DNA of 64,000 bases from Odobenus rosmarus divergens (Eukaryota; Chordata; Mammalia; Carnivora; Odobenidae). The stretch covers positions 496,001-560,000 of the forward strand of contig NW_004451524.1 of the NCBI RefSeq assembly GCF_000321225.1, in the 5' to 3' direction. Below, piece after piece: positions 62,692 to 64,000 of the stretch. The notes beneath the pieces were generated by a model. It ran no database searches. It was not told the origin of the DNA and saw nothing but the letters and a program-made list of their open reading frames with translations. The position numbers and the translations under genes are program-made. Position 1 is the stretch's first letter. Each line of letters begins with the position of its first letter.

Positions 62692-64000
<1,309 letters not shown>

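Overview
This is mammalian nuclear DNA, almost certainly from a carnivoran. It is AT-rich and low in genes, and carries about sixteen copies of the tRNA-derived carnivore SINE (CanSINE/SINEC) and a carnivore LINE-1. From memory, the 5' UTR of that LINE-1 resembles the arctoid type (bear, seal, mustelid) more than the dog type. The species is an inference; the order is well supported. There is no sign of bacterial, plasmid or phage sequence.

The window contains two real coding exons, both on the minus strand and close to the two ends: 62848-63041 and 3602-3749. They are adjacent exons of one gene. Together they encode most of an N-terminal discoidin (F5/8 type C) domain, and the protein closely matches CNTNAP4 (contactin-associated protein-like 4, a neurexin-superfamily neuronal adhesion protein). 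Splice sites and reading phase fit exactly. Everything between them (3750-62847, 59.1 kb) is a single intron, numbered intron 3 here by analogy with the paralogues. Bases 1-3601 and 63042-64000 are parts of the flanking introns.

The intron is a layered record of transposons. A decayed old LINE-1 of about 8 kb, interrupted by an MLT1A LTR and three SINEs, fills roughly 9915-18212. Next to its 3' end lies a nearly full-length carnivore LINE-1 (18228-24704) with a 15-bp target-site duplication and a 255-bp assembly gap. It landed at the 5' edge of an older SINE. Further along are fragments of L2, MIR, MER5A, MLT2-type ERVL LTRs, and antisense LINE-1 at 53.3-57 kb. Most SINEs have clear target-site duplications.

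The most unusual structure is at 35931-36915: two 364-bp inverted arms about 98% identical and without gaps, separated by 257 bp made of two tandem MER5A-like pieces. It is not a typical transposon, and both inner breakpoints lie at a CCGG inside MER5A sequence. Transcribed as part of the intron it could fold into a long RNA hairpin. A second, smaller hairpin-forming unit is the tail-to-tail SINE pair at 41101-41524. No new protein-coding system is supported: the remaining open reading frames are chance frames or broken LINE-1 genes.
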